Positions 5,768 to 14,343 of a stretch of 14,350 bases of DNA are shown here, in pieces. Source of the DNA: CAZBQG01 sp964493945. Its GTDB lineage: Bacteria; Pseudomonadota; Alphaproteobacteria; Rhodospirillales; UBA2165. The notes beneath the pieces were generated by a model. It was not told the origin of the DNA. It saw nothing but the letters and a program-made list of their open reading frames with translations, and ran no database searches. Position numbers and translations under genes: made by a program. The stretch spans positions 1 to 14,350 of the forward strand of contig CAZBQG010000105.1 of the NCBI GenBank assembly GCA_964493945.1. Direction: 5' to 3'. Numbering within the stretch: position 1 is the first letter of the stretch; every line of letters starts with the position of its first letter.

Positions 5768-7984
5768 TCAAATTTGTCCGATTGTCTTGATCTTAGCCTT
5801 GGGATGGACTTCGTTTTGCGACATGACAATGGTCGTCGGCCTGAACCGTTCGACAATGGAGCGCACGAAAGGCCGGATATTGGGGCTGGTCAGCAAAACC
5901 GGTGTTTCACCCATCATGGCATGGCGCTCGAAATTCTGGCGGACCGCCGAGATGAATTCCTGCAATTTGCTGGGCGCCATGGACAATTGGCGGTCTTCCC
6001 CGGTGCCGATCAGGGATTCGGCGAAGGCTTGTTCCCATTCGGGGCTCAGGGCGACCAGAAGAATAACGTCTTCCTCACTGCCCACCATATTGCTGATCTG
6101 GCGGGCCAGGCGCGAACGGACATGCTCAGTGATCAGCATGATGTTGCGGGTTTGGGTGCAGGCTTCGGAAATACCTTCAAGAATGGTCGGCAGATCCCGG
6201 ATCGAGATGCGTTCTTGCAGAAGATTTTGCAAGGTGCGCTGGATACCGCCAACCGAAATTTGTGTCGGCACGATGTCGGCGATCAGTTTCTGATGCTCCT
6301 TATCCAGCTCGTCCAACAGCTTCTGGGTTTCCGCATAAGACAACAGGTCTGCCATATTGTCCTTGATCAGCTCGGTCAGATGGGTGGTGATTACGGTCGC
6401 GGCATCGACCACCGTATAGCCCCGGAAAAGAGCTTCTTCGCGGTTGCCTTCATCGATCCACATGGCCGGAAGGCCGAATGTGGGCTCTTCCGTGGCCTCG
6501 CCCGGGAGCGTGATATCCTCGCCCCTGGGGTCCATGACCAAAAGCATGTTGGGCCTGAGGTCGCCATTGCCGGCGTCTATTTCCTTAACCCGGATGACGT
6601 AATAATTTGCCGCCAATTGCATATTGTCCTGGATGCGCACGGCGGGCATGACGAAACCCATTTCCACCGCCAACTGGCGGCGCAAGGCCTTGATCTGATC
6701 AGTCAGACGCTGGCCTTCTTTTTCCTCATTGATCAGGGACAAAAGCCCGTAGCCCAGTTCGAGCCGCAGGAAATCGATCTTCAGGACCCTGGAGATGGGC
6801 TCCTCGGCGACGGGTGCCGCATCTTTTTCCTCGGCCTCCGCTATTTCGCGCTCGGCCTCTTCCTTGCGGCTGGCGGTCCGGTGCAGGACAAAAGCGATCC
6901 CCCCCGTCGTGGTCGCCAAAAGCAAAAACGGGAAAGCCGGGATGCCGGGCACTAAGGCCAGGGCAAAGCCAAGTATGCTGACCATGACCAGGGATTTGGG
7001 CTTGCGGCCCAACTGACCGAAAACCGCTTCTTCCATGGGGCCAGACACACCTGCCTTGGTTACCAGCATGCCCGCCGCCGTGGAAACGATGAGCGCCGGT
7101 ATCTGGGAAACCAGCCCGTCGCCCACGGTCAGCCGCGTAAAGGTGTCGGTCGCGTCGGAGAACGCCATGTCGCGCTGGGCGACGCCGATAATAATTCCGC
7201 CAACCACATTGATGAAGGTGATCAACAACCCGGCGATGGCGTCACCGCGGACGAATTTGGCGGCGCCGTCCATGGCACCGAAGAAGGCACTCTCGTCTTC
7301 CAGATCCTTGCGCCGGATACGCGCGTCGGCCTCGGTGATCAGACCGGACGACAAGTCGGCGTCGATGGCCATTTGTTTGCCCGGCATGGCATCCAGGGTA
7401 AAGCGTGCCGCGACCTCGGCGATGCGGCCCGAACCCTTGGTGATGACGATGAAATTAACGATCACCAGGATTCCGAACACGATGATCCCGATGACGAAAT
7501 TTCCGCCCATGACGAAGCCGCTGAAGGCTTCTATCACCCGGCCGGCTGCCGCCGTCCCTTCATGGCCATGGGCCAAAATCAACCGGGTTGAGGCCAGATT
7601 AAGGGCCAGACGCAGCATGGTCGCGATCAAAAGAACGGTCGGGAAAGAGTTAAAATCCAATGGCCTTTCCAGAAACATGACGGTCATCAATATGAGAACC
7701 GAAAAGGTGATGGAAAGGGCCAGGCTCACATCCAACGCCCAGCGTGGCATGGGCAGGATAAGTACGACCAAAATGGCGATAACGCCAAAGGCCATCAGAA
7801 TATCGCGCTGACCGCCACTTCTGAACAGGCTGTCCATCAACCCTTTGCCGAAGGCGCCGATGGCCTTTTCCGTTGCTGTCGGAGGTGGCGTCAGGGGGCC
7901 TTTGGGAACGGCCGGTTGGGTCTGGGCAACCTCGCCAACCGGGCCTTCGGCCGGTACGGGGTCCAATGCCGGCAGATCAGCCAT
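5768..7984 (-). CDS. flhA: Flagellar biosynthesis protein FlhA
   Basis: Integral membrane core of the flagellar export gate; it forms a nonameric ring and docks FliI/FliJ and substrate-chaperone complexes through its cytoplasmic domain. The 738 residues show a P/A-rich N-terminal extension of about 55 residues, hydrophobic segments from about 62 to 340 (first one near 62-80), and the FHIPEP family signature at about 187-211 (with GRIAEV, PGKQMAIDADL). A charged linker at about 350-385 (EEAEREIAEAEEKD) leads to the cytoplasmic domain. It is slightly longer than the usual 690-700 because of the N-terminal extension. The start is ATG 7984, 27 bp after the flbD stop, with AGAGG about 10 bases upstream. 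In most relatives flhF follows; here the intergenic element does. Confidence 0.96.
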   Translation of the reverse strand: MADLPALDPVPAEGPVGEVAQTQPAVPKGPLTPPPTATEKAIGAFGKGLMDSLFRSGGQRDILMAFGVIAILVVLILPMPRWALDVSLALSITFSVLILMTVMFLERPLDFNSFPTVLLIATMLRLALNLASTRLILAHGHEGTAAAGRVIEAFSGFVMGGNFVIGIIVFGILVIVNFIVITKGSGRIAEVAARFTLDAMPGKQMAIDADLSSGLITEADARIRRKDLEDESAFFGAMDGAAKFVRGDAIAGLLITFINVVGGIIIGVAQRDMAFSDATDTFTRLTVGDGLVSQIPALIVSTAAGMLVTKAGVSGPMEEAVFGQLGRKPKSLVMVSILGFALALVPGIPAFPFLLLATTTGGIAFVLHRTASRKEEAEREIAEAEEKDAAPVAEEPISRVLKIDFLRLELGYGLLSLINEEKEGQRLTDQIKALRRQLAVEMGFVMPAVRIQDNMQLAANYYVIRVKEIDAGNGDLRPNMLLVMDPRGEDITLPGEATEEPTFGLPAMWIDEGNREEALFRGYTVVDAATVITTHLTELIKDNMADLLSYAETQKLLDELDKEHQKLIADIVPTQISVGGIQRTLQNLLQERISIRDLPTILEGISEACTQTRNIMLITEHVRSRLARQISNMVGSEEDVILLVALSPEWEQAFAESLIGTGEDRQLSMAPSKLQEFISAVRQNFERHAMMGETPVLLTSPNIRPFVRSIVERFRPTTIVMSQNEVHPKAKIKTIGQI

Positions 7985-8011
7985 ATGGGTTCAGCCTCTT
8001 GGTTTTCTTCA

Positions 8012-9382
8012 TCAGGCAGGTGCCGGTCCGGCGCCGGTTCCGGGTTGGGGAATGGAAATCCCGTCCTCGGCATACAATTTGAGCTTATTGCGCAGCGTGC
8101 GTATGGAAATACCCAAGATATTCGCGGCATGGGTCCGGTTTCCCAGGCAATGGCTAAGGGTATCGACGATCAATTCCCGCTCCACCTCGGCGACGGTGCG
8201 CCCGACCAGACCGGCTCCATCAGCGCCAGCCGGGCCAAATGCGCCCGTGCCTGGGCCGGCCTGGTTCCTGGCACCGCCAAGGGCGCCGGAATTCAGTTGG
8301 ATGGCTTCCGGTCCAAGTTTGCCCGCGCTTGCCAGGAGGACGCCCCGGTGGATGGCGTTCTCCAACTCCCGGACATTTCCCGGCCATCCATATTCAAGCA
8401 GAACCTCCAGCCCCTCGGCGGTTAATGAGACCGGGTCCAAGCCATTGGCTTTCACATATTTTTCGACGAAAAAATTGGCCAAGGGTTCAATGTCGCCGGG
8501 GCGGTCAGTTAAACTGGGCAGCTCCAGGGTCATCACGTTGAGGCGGTAATACAGGTCTTCCCTGAAATTACCGGCGGCGACCGTTTCTTCCATATCCCGG
8601 TTGCTGGTTGCGATGATCCTAACATCCACCTTGATCGGCCTTTTTCCGCCGATGCGGTCGATTTCGCGCTCTTGCAGGACTCGCAACAATTTGGCCTGCA
8701 GGCGGATATCCATCTCGCTGATTTCATCAAGAAGAAGCGTGCCGCCATCGGCTTCCTCGAATTTCCCCAGCCGCCGGGCGACGGCGCCCGTGAAGGCACC
8801 TTTTTCGTGGCCGAATAACTCGGATTCGAGAAGATTTTCTGGGATGGCCGCGCAGTTAATGGCGATGAAGGGCCCGCTCGAACATTGGCTTTTGCGGTGC
8901 AGGTGGCGGGCCATCAATTCCTTGCCCGTTCCCGATCCACCAAGCACCAGAACACTGGCCTGACTGGGCGCGATCTGTTCGGCCAGCTTGATCACCTTGG
9001 CCATTTCCGGATCACCATGGATGAAGGTCTCGCTCTCCTCGACCACCGCCTCGATGACCGCGGCGATCAGTTCCGCATCGGGCGGCAGGGGGACATATTC
9101 CTGGGCACCGGCCTTGATTGCCTTGACCGCCGTTCTTGAATCATCGCCGACACCGCAGGCGACCACCGGAACATTTATGCGTTCGGTGCTGAGCGCCTCG
9201 ATCAGTTTTTCGATTTCATCGTTGGAATCGATCATGATCAGATCGGCGCCCGCGCCACCGCGAAGGGTGCTGAGCCCTTTTTCCACATCGCCCACCTGGG
9301 AAACCTTGGCTCCGCGCGACATTGCGATTTGGCTGGCCGCGCCGATTTGACCGCTTAGACCGCCGATTATTAAAAGTCGCAT
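8012..9382 (-). CDS. flbD: FlbD-type sigma-54-dependent flagellar transcriptional activator
   Basis: Bacterial enhancer-binding protein that activates (and in Caulobacter also represses) late flagellar genes through sigma-54 RNA polymerase. The 456 residues comprise a degenerate receiver (1-115), an AAA+ domain and a Fis-type helix-turn-helix. D52 is at the phosphoacceptor position, but the N-terminal acidic pair is replaced by G7-G8, as in known FlbD. The AAA+ domain has Walker A GGSGTGKE (148-155), the sigma-54 loop GAFTGA (195-200) and Walker B LLLDE ending at 220. The helix-turn-helix (about 412-436) contains NRTHAANILGISIRTLRNKL, very close to FlbD proteins. A short P/G/A tail ends the protein. 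GGAG at 9394-9397 is a plausible ribosome-binding site. The Caulobacter partner FliX is not encoded in the window. Confidence 0.93.
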   Translation of the reverse strand: MRLLIIGGLSGQIGAASQIAMSRGAKVSQVGDVEKGLSTLRGGAGADLIMIDSNDEIEKLIEALSTERINVPVVACGVGDDSRTAVKAIKAGAQEYVPLPPDAELIAAVIEAVVEESETFIHGDPEMAKVIKLAEQIAPSQASVLVLGGSGTGKELMARHLHRKSQCSSGPFIAINCAAIPENLLESELFGHEKGAFTGAVARRLGKFEEADGGTLLLDEISEMDIRLQAKLLRVLQEREIDRIGGKRPIKVDVRIIATSNRDMEETVAAGNFREDLYYRLNVMTLELPSLTDRPGDIEPLANFFVEKYVKANGLDPVSLTAEGLEVLLEYGWPGNVRELENAIHRGVLLASAGKLGPEAIQLNSGALGGARNQAGPGTGAFGPAGADGAGLVGRTVAEVERELIVDTLSHCLGNRTHAANILGISIRTLRNKLKLYAEDGISIPQPGTGAGPAPA

Positions 9383-9433
9383 AAAGTTCTTTTCTCCATG
9401 GCTTGTTCTTTGTCGAAGAATCGGGGCTTGATC

Positions 9434-10246
9434 TCAGTCGAAGAATTGGATTCGTTGGGCCGGCGGCATGATGCTGTTGAGAAGCATTTCCAGGCGCCGT
9501 GGGTTTTCCTGCCGGCCAATGGATATGGTGCCGGTCAGGTAAACGCCGCTGACCATTTCCTCATGGGCCGAATTGCGTTCCAGTTTGGAGGCAAGGGGAA
9601 TGAAAACCATATTGGCCAGCACCGCGCCGTAAAAGGTGGTCAACAAGGCAATGGCCATGCTGGGCCCGATGGTCGTCGGGTCATCCAGATTGCCCAGCAT
9701 CTGAACCAGGCCGATCAAGGTTCCGATTAGGCCCATTGCCGGGGAAAATTCGGCGGCGCGGCGCAAGACGGCGGCACTTCTCCGATGGCGCTGCAAGGTG
9801 GCCTGCATGTCGCGGCGCATGATCGTTTCCACCTCGCCGGTTGGCGTTCCGTCGACGATCATGGATATACCCTTGAAAAGAAAGGGTTCCGCTTTCAGAG
9901 GTTCCAGGAGGTTCTGAAGTGACAAAACACCTTCCGTCCTGGCCATTTGGGATATCTGCAAAACCTGGCGGGCCGCATCCACCGGCTCTTTTTTCGAATA
10001 AGAAAAGGTCTTCACGATAACACTTGCCGTGCGTCCCATCTCGGCCACGGAAAAGCAAATGGTGGTGACCGCCAAGGTCCCACCGATGACGATGAGGACG
10101 GAAGGCAGATTAAAAAAACTCTCAGGTGATCCGCCAATGAAAATAGCCACCAATACCAGGCCAAAACCGCTGATCAGGCCCAGTATGGTGGCATAATCAA
10201 ACGAAGGTTTGACCAGCCTCAGATCAATTTCCGCATTTTCCGCCAT
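9434..10246 (-). CDS. motA: MotA/PomA-family flagellar stator protein
   Basis: Inner-membrane stator subunit that couples ion flow to rotor (FliG) rotation. The 270 residues show four membrane segments at about 19-38, 47-66, 169-185 and 195-217, a cytoplasmic loop between the second and third, and the conserved prolines P169 (SPAMGLIGTLIGL) and P217. The residues around NLDDPTTIGPSMAIALLTTFYGAVLANMV are closer, from memory, to sodium-type PomA than to E. coli MotA, so the ion is uncertain. I use ATG 10246 rather than the preceding TTG 10249; AGG lies three bases upstream. It sits 11 bp after fliN, inside the basal-body operon, and no motB/pomB follows it. Confidence 0.9.
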   Translation of the reverse strand: MAENAEIDLRLVKPSFDYATILGLISGFGLVLVAIFIGGSPESFFNLPSVLIVIGGTLAVTTICFSVAEMGRTASVIVKTFSYSKKEPVDAARQVLQISQMARTEGVLSLQNLLEPLKAEPFLFKGISMIVDGTPTGEVETIMRRDMQATLQRHRRSAAVLRRAAEFSPAMGLIGTLIGLVQMLGNLDDPTTIGPSMAIALLTTFYGAVLANMVFIPLASKLERNSAHEEMVSGVYLTGTISIGRQENPRRLEMLLNSIMPPAQRIQFFD

Positions 10247-10257
10247 CAACCTAAAAC

Positions 10258-10620
10258 CTATTTGCGATCCGTCTTGATTATTTCCGTCATGGTTACGCCC
10301 AGCTTGTCCTCAAGCACGACCACCTCGCCACGGGCCACGAGCCGGTTATTGACGTAAATATCGATCGCCTCTCCGACTTTCCTGTCCAGTTCGACGACGG
10401 CACCCTTCCCAAGTTTGAGCAACTGGCTGACTTCCAGGGTCGAACGGCCGAGAACCGCTGAAACCTGGACGGGGATATCGTAGACCGCCTCCAGATCCTG
10501 TGCGCTTGTCGGGACGTCAGGAATTTGCGTCGCTTCATCATCCATCGGGGCGGGCTGAGACTCTTCTGGCGCCTGTTCTTCCGCCTCAAATTCGGACAGA
10601 TCTAAACCTTCATCGCCCAT
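10258..10620 (-). CDS. fliN: Flagellar motor switch protein FliN
   Basis: C-ring protein that, with FliM and FliG, sets rotation direction and helps dock FliH-FliI at the export gate. It has 120 residues: an acidic, poorly ordered N-terminus (1-40, rich in E/D/P) and a SpoA/FliN domain (about 45-118). The domain contains DIPVQVSAVLGRSTLEV, LLKLGKGAVVELDRKVGE and IYVNNRLVARGEVVVLEDKLGVTMTEI, the standard FliN strand pattern. A good Shine-Dalgarno TAGGAG at 10627-10632 lies six bases before the ATG. It begins 14 bp after fliH ends. FliM is not in the window. Confidence 0.95.
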   Translation of the reverse strand: MGDEGLDLSEFEAEEQAPEESQPAPMDDEATQIPDVPTSAQDLEAVYDIPVQVSAVLGRSTLEVSQLLKLGKGAVVELDRKVGEAIDIYVNNRLVARGEVVVLEDKLGVTMTEIIKTDRK

Positions 10621-10634
10621 CGCCGTCTCCTAAA

Positions 10635-11624
10635 TTAAGGTTGCGCATCCGCATCCGGCATGTCCTGATCATCTGAATTCTCCGCACCCGTTCCAGCGCC
10701 GGCCATGGCAGTATCCAATTCCTCGGGTAAGGAATCACCAAGGGATTCCCCAGGGAAATCCCCAGGGGATTCCATCGGCGCCTCACCCTGTATCTCTGGT
10801 TGCGCCTCTGGCATCATCTCGGTGGTGGGCTCGGGGTCCGGCGAGGCTGCATTTTCCTCCGGAGTCTCTGGGGCTTCACTTGCTTCTGGAGCCTCTGGGG
10901 CTTCAGGGGCCTCAATGGGCTGTCCGGCGGGCAGGCTGGTTCCGGCCTCTTCCGGCATCGCGGTGGAATTTCCGCTGCGCTCGATAATTTGATCAATACT
11001 CCGGATAACTTCCGCCATATTGCGCTCGGCCGAACCGCTTGGCCATTCGATCCGGCAATCTCCGAAATCGACCTGCGGCTCGCCCTGCACGGTTAGAATG
11101 CCCTCGAATCCGCGATCCAACAAGAAACTTTCCAACCGCTCTTTAAGGGAATCCGCCAATTCATCATTGACCAGCACGGTAACGCGGGATTCCTCTCCTA
11201 AATTGGCCAGTACTTCTTCCGCCATTTGGGAAATATGATCATAGCCGCTTGATTTGTTTAGATAGGGAAACAGTTTTTTCACCATTTCATTGAGCAGAAT
11301 TACCGAATCGCGTTCATTCTGCCGGTTGGTATCCCTTTGAATTTGGTACAGGTCGGACAATTTTTCCTCTATCGTTCCCAAAGATTGAGCGATGCGCGTT
11401 TCTATTCCTTCAAGAGCCTCTTTCGTGCCGCTATCCCTGCCTTGATTGAAGCTTTCCTCACGGGCGGCGGCCAGATCCTCTTCGCTGAATGTGGGGGCGG
11501 CCTCCTCAAGGAGAGCTTCTTCCTCAAGTTCTGCTTCGCTCTGGGTTATCAGCTCTACCTCGTCTAAGGGCTCCTCTTCGTCGAATTGACGGTCGAATAA
11601 AAACTTTTTTTTCTCATTGGCCAT
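10635..11624 (-). CDS. fliH: FliH-like flagellar export ATPase regulator with long acidic tail
   Basis: Probable FliH, the dimeric stator-like protein that binds FliI and tethers it to FliN/FlhA. The 329 residues begin MANEKKKFLFDRQFDEEE, an opening typical of alphaproteobacterial FliH. An acidic helix (15-60), a coiled-coil section (60-120) and a folded C-terminal domain (about 125-215, with VTVLVNDELADSL and VDFGDCRIEWPSGSAER) follow. Residues 222-329 are an added low-complexity tail rich in E, P, A and D, including EAPEAPEAP repeats (238-257) and SPGD/FPGE/SLGD/SLPE units (286-301). FliH is usually 210-250 residues, so the tail is the odd part. I start at ATG 11624, 22 bp after the fliG stop, because longer frames would run into fliG. 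Confidence 0.88.
   Translation of the reverse strand: MANEKKKFLFDRQFDEEEPLDEVELITQSEAELEEEALLEEAAPTFSEEDLAAAREESFNQGRDSGTKEALEGIETRIAQSLGTIEEKLSDLYQIQRDTNRQNERDSVILLNEMVKKLFPYLNKSSGYDHISQMAEEVLANLGEESRVTVLVNDELADSLKERLESFLLDRGFEGILTVQGEPQVDFGDCRIEWPSGSAERNMAEVIRSIDQIIERSGNSTAMPEEAGTSLPAGQPIEAPEAPEAPEASEAPETPEENAASPDPEPTTEMMPEAQPEIQGEAPMESPGDFPGESLGDSLPEELDTAMAGAGTGAENSDDQDMPDADAQP
10741..10963 (-). repeat. Degenerate repeats in the 3' part of fliH
   Basis: Two repeat blocks encode the FliH tail. Near 10741-10775 short palindromic units such as AATCCCCAGGGGATT (10757-10771) encode the four-residue SPGD-type repeats. Around 10854-10912 six-to-nine-base units of the GGGGCTTCAG/GGAGCCTCTG type encode the E-A-P repeats. 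They look like slippage-prone DNA, so the tail length may vary between strains. Confidence 0.6.
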
Positions 11625-11646
11625 CTCTGAATTTGGTGCGCGCTGC

Positions 11647-12666
11647 TCAAAAGACCAGCTCGTCCTCCCCCGCGCTGGAGGCGATGACGATCTCACCTTG
11701 ATCGGCCAGTGCCTTGGCTGTGGCCACCACGGCCGACTGGGCCTCATCCACTTCGCTGACGCGCACCGGGCCCATGGCGTCCATATCTTCGCGCATCATC
11801 TTGCCGGCGCGCTCCGACATGTTCTTGAAGAACAGATCCTTGATGTCGTCCGAGCCGCCCTTCAAGGCCATGGCCAGTTGATCCTTCTCCACCTGGCGCA
11901 ACAGCACCTGCACACCGGAACCATCCATGCGGCCCAAATCCTCGAAAGTGAACATCAAAGATTTGATCCGTTCCGCCGATTCCCGGTTGCGCTCTTCCAG
12001 CGCCCCCATGAAGCGGTTTTCCGTGTTGCGATCCAGATTGTTGAAGATGTCGGCCATCTGTTCGTGGGAATCCTGGCGGTTGGAACTGGCCAGGTTGCTC
12101 ATGAATTCGGTGCGCAGCGTGCACTCCACCCCGTCCAGGATTTCCTTTTGTACGTTCTCCATGCGCAAGAGCCGCATGACCACTTCCATGGCGAAATTCT
12201 CAGGCAACACGCCCAGAACCCTGGCCGCGTGATTGTCCGACAGTTTGGAGATCACCACGGCAACGGTCTGGGGATATTCATTTTTTAGGTAGTTGGCCAG
12301 CACTTCCTCGCTGACATTGTTCAGCTTGTCCCACATGGTGCGCCCGGCCGGCCCCCGGATATCGTCCATGATCTGGGTGGCTTTTTCGGGGTCCATGGAG
12401 GACAGCAACAGCCGTTCAGTCGAATCGAAGGTGCCCAGCAGCGAGCCGGTTGACGAAAGTTGGTCGGTGAATTCGAGAAAAAGCTGCTCGACCACGGTGG
12501 CGTCGATACTGCCCAGATTGGCCATGGACATGGACAAATCCTTTATTTCTTCCTGGTCCATGCGGCTAAAAAGCTTGGCCGCATATTCCTGGGGCAGGGC
12601 CAGCATGAAAATAGCCGCTTTTTGGCCACCATCCAGCTTCCGATAGGTCTCTAAAGATCGTGTCAT
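11647..12666 (-). CDS. fliG: Flagellar motor switch protein FliG
   Basis: Rotor protein of the C ring; it binds FliF through its N-terminus, FliM through its middle domain, and receives torque from the stator through its C-terminal domain. The 339 residues are full length. The N-terminal domain has GGQKAAIFMLALPQEYAAKL, the middle domain an EYPQ motif at 130-133 (the E. coli form is EHPQ), and the C-terminal domain IKSLMFTFEDLGRMDGSG and the charged torque helix after LALKGG-like residues (MALKGGSDDIKDLFFKNMSERA). The start is ATG 12666, 51 bp after fliF ends, with a distant GCGGGAAA. It ends VF, 22 bp before fliH. Confidence 0.97.
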   Translation of the reverse strand: MTRSLETYRKLDGGQKAAIFMLALPQEYAAKLFSRMDQEEIKDLSMSMANLGSIDATVVEQLFLEFTDQLSSTGSLLGTFDSTERLLLSSMDPEKATQIMDDIRGPAGRTMWDKLNNVSEEVLANYLKNEYPQTVAVVISKLSDNHAARVLGVLPENFAMEVVMRLLRMENVQKEILDGVECTLRTEFMSNLASSNRQDSHEQMADIFNNLDRNTENRFMGALEERNRESAERIKSLMFTFEDLGRMDGSGVQVLLRQVEKDQLAMALKGGSDDIKDLFFKNMSERAGKMMREDMDAMGPVRVSEVDEAQSAVVATAKALADQGEIVIASSAGEDELVF

Positions 12667-12687
12667 AGTTCAGATTTCCCGCATATC

Positions 12688-12731
12688 CTAATCTTTTTGG
12701 GCCTAATCTTTCTGGGTCTAATTCTCCTGGT
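12688..12731 (-). repeat. Three 15-bp tandem repeats spanning the fliF stop codon
   Basis: On the plus strand three adjacent units start at 12688, 12703 and 12718: CTAATCTTTTTGGGC, CTAATCTTTCTGGGT and the more diverged CTAATTCTCCTGGTA (ending 12732). Read in the fliF direction each unit ends in TAG in the same frame, giving YQEN-stop, TQKD-stop and AQKD-stop. The repeat fills most of the fliF-fliG gap. Confidence 0.8.
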
Positions 12732-14343
12732 ACATCCAGGTCCGGATGATCGAAAGTGCTTCCTCCGGATGTTTTTCCACGATCTCGCCAACTTTTTTCA
12801 CCGACGAAGCGCGCACCCGGCCCTCGACCCGGTCGATATCGATGAGTTCCTCGAACTCGTCGACTTTTTCTTCTTCCTCGGGCGGTGCGATGGCGGGTGC
12901 CGCGGCCTGTTCTTCCAGCAATCTGCGTTCGGCCGCCGCGGTGGCTACCGGAATATACTCGAAGATTCTGGAGACCACGGGCCGGACGACCAGTAAAATG
13001 ACGAGAATGGCCAGGATCGCCAGAACAATGACCTCGGAAAAATGCACCAGATCCTGTTTCTGCAGACCGAAAAACAGGTCCAACTCAACTTCGGGCAATT
13101 CCTCCACATCGATGAACCGCATTTCGATGACATCGACGGTGTCGCCGCGTTGCGAATCAAATCCGACAGCGGTCCGCACAAGCTGCGCCAGTTTTTCCAT
13201 TTCAGCCTGTGGACGCTTGGTATAGGTGGGTTCACCCTCCTCGTCCCGGCCCGTAATGCCATCGACCATCACGGCGACGGAAAGCCGTCTCACGACCCCC
13301 AATTCGCGTACATGGTTGATGACCTTTTTTGAAATCTCGAAATTGACCATTTCCGAGGTCCTGCTCTCCCGGTTGGATGCCCGCGGGCCTCCGTCCTCCG
13401 AGCCTGTGCCGTCGGGCAGATTCTGGGCAACGGTTACGGGTTGCGTCCCTTGATTTTCGTCACTTTGGGACTGTTCTTCATTGGTTTCGGTTGAGCGGAC
13501 CACCTGCCCTTCCGGATCGAAAAGCTCTTCGGTGGTGGTAATTTTATCGAAGTCCAGTATGGCGGTAACCTTGGATTGAACGTTCGAACTTCCAACGGTC
13601 TTGCCGATGAGCTGATTTATTTTTTCTTCCAACTTGTTTTGGAAGGTGATCAGGCGGTTTTCCAGGTCTTCCGAGGCAACGCCTTCTTCGTCGTCGTCGG
13701 TTCCCCGGGCCAATAGATTCCCCCGGTCATCGATGACCGAGACCCGTTTGGGGTTGAGTTTGGGAACGGCGGCCGCGATCAGATGCTGGATGGAGGAGAC
13801 CTGTTCGCGCGAAAGGGCGGAGCCCCTTATCTTCAAGGTAACCGAAGCCGTGGCTTCTTGCTGTTCACGGCTGAATAATTGGCGTTTGGGCAGGACGAGA
13901 TGGATCCTGGCCGATCTGACGATCTTCATTTCTTTGATGGTTCGCTCCAACTCTCCTTCCAGGGCTCGTTTCGCCTTCAGGTCCTGAACGAAGCTGGTTG
14001 ATCCCAACCCGCTGGTTTTATCAAAAATTTCGTAACCGATAGAGCCGGAACCGGGGAGCCCCTCCGCGGCAAGGGCCAGGCGGACCCTGCCCACTTCGCT
14101 GGATTTGATATTGATCGTGGCGCCGTTCTCCTTGACTTCGTGGGGGACGTTTATCTGCTGCAACTGGGCAAGAATCTGATTTGAATCACCCGGTGTTAAT
14201 CCAGAATAGAGAAGATCCATATTCGTGCCGGTCAGACGCGAGGCCATGAAGGCGATAAACACGAACATCACCATCACCACCACGCCCATCACCATCAGCC
14301 GGGCCGGCCCTAGATTTTTCAGTATTTCCACAAAAGGGTTCAC
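12718..14343 (-). CDS. fliF: Flagellar MS-ring protein FliF
   Basis: Forms the MS ring in the inner membrane, the base on which the C ring and export gate assemble. The 541 residues match the family length. A first membrane segment lies at about 14-36, followed by the large periplasmic region with ring-building motifs (for example MDLLYSGLTPGDSNQI and ALAAEGLPGSGSIGYEIFD). A low-complexity acidic/Q-rich stretch falls in the middle, a second membrane segment lies at about 438-453, and the C-terminal FliG-binding helix covers about 489-541. The predicted start is GTG at 14343, only seven bases from the window edge, so the ribosome-binding site cannot be judged and a start further upstream is possible. 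It is the first gene of the minus-strand operon visible here. Confidence 0.95.
   Translation of the reverse strand: MNPFVEILKNLGPARLMVMGVVVMVMFVFIAFMASRLTGTNMDLLYSGLTPGDSNQILAQLQQINVPHEVKENGATINIKSSEVGRVRLALAAEGLPGSGSIGYEIFDKTSGLGSTSFVQDLKAKRALEGELERTIKEMKIVRSARIHLVLPKRQLFSREQQEATASVTLKIRGSALSREQVSSIQHLIAAAVPKLNPKRVSVIDDRGNLLARGTDDDEEGVASEDLENRLITFQNKLEEKINQLIGKTVGSSNVQSKVTAILDFDKITTTEELFDPEGQVVRSTETNEEQSQSDENQGTQPVTVAQNLPDGTGSEDGGPRASNRESRTSEMVNFEISKKVINHVRELGVVRRLSVAVMVDGITGRDEEGEPTYTKRPQAEMEKLAQLVRTAVGFDSQRGDTVDVIEMRFIDVEELPEVELDLFFGLQKQDLVHFSEVIVLAILAILVILLVVRPVVSRIFEYIPVATAAAERRLLEEQAAAPAIAPPEEEEKVDEFEELIDIDRVEGRVRASSVKKVGEIVEKHPEEALSIIRTWMYQEN

Noticed and set aside
5747..6955. 402-codon plus-strand open frame opposite flhA
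   Set aside because: It lies fully antisense to flhA, a clear conserved gene. The product is rich in H, Q, D and G without recognisable domains, typical of a mirror frame in GC-rich coding DNA.
8012..8360. FlbD receiver lacking the acidic pair as a sign of gene decay
   Set aside because: The receiver is at the N-terminus, and a degenerate receiver is normal for FlbD proteins; the AAA+ and DNA-binding parts (the latter encoded here) are intact.
11617..12288. 223-codon plus-strand open frame opposite fliG
   Set aside because: Antisense to fliG, which is unmistakable; the H/Q/L-rich composition is that of a shadow frame.
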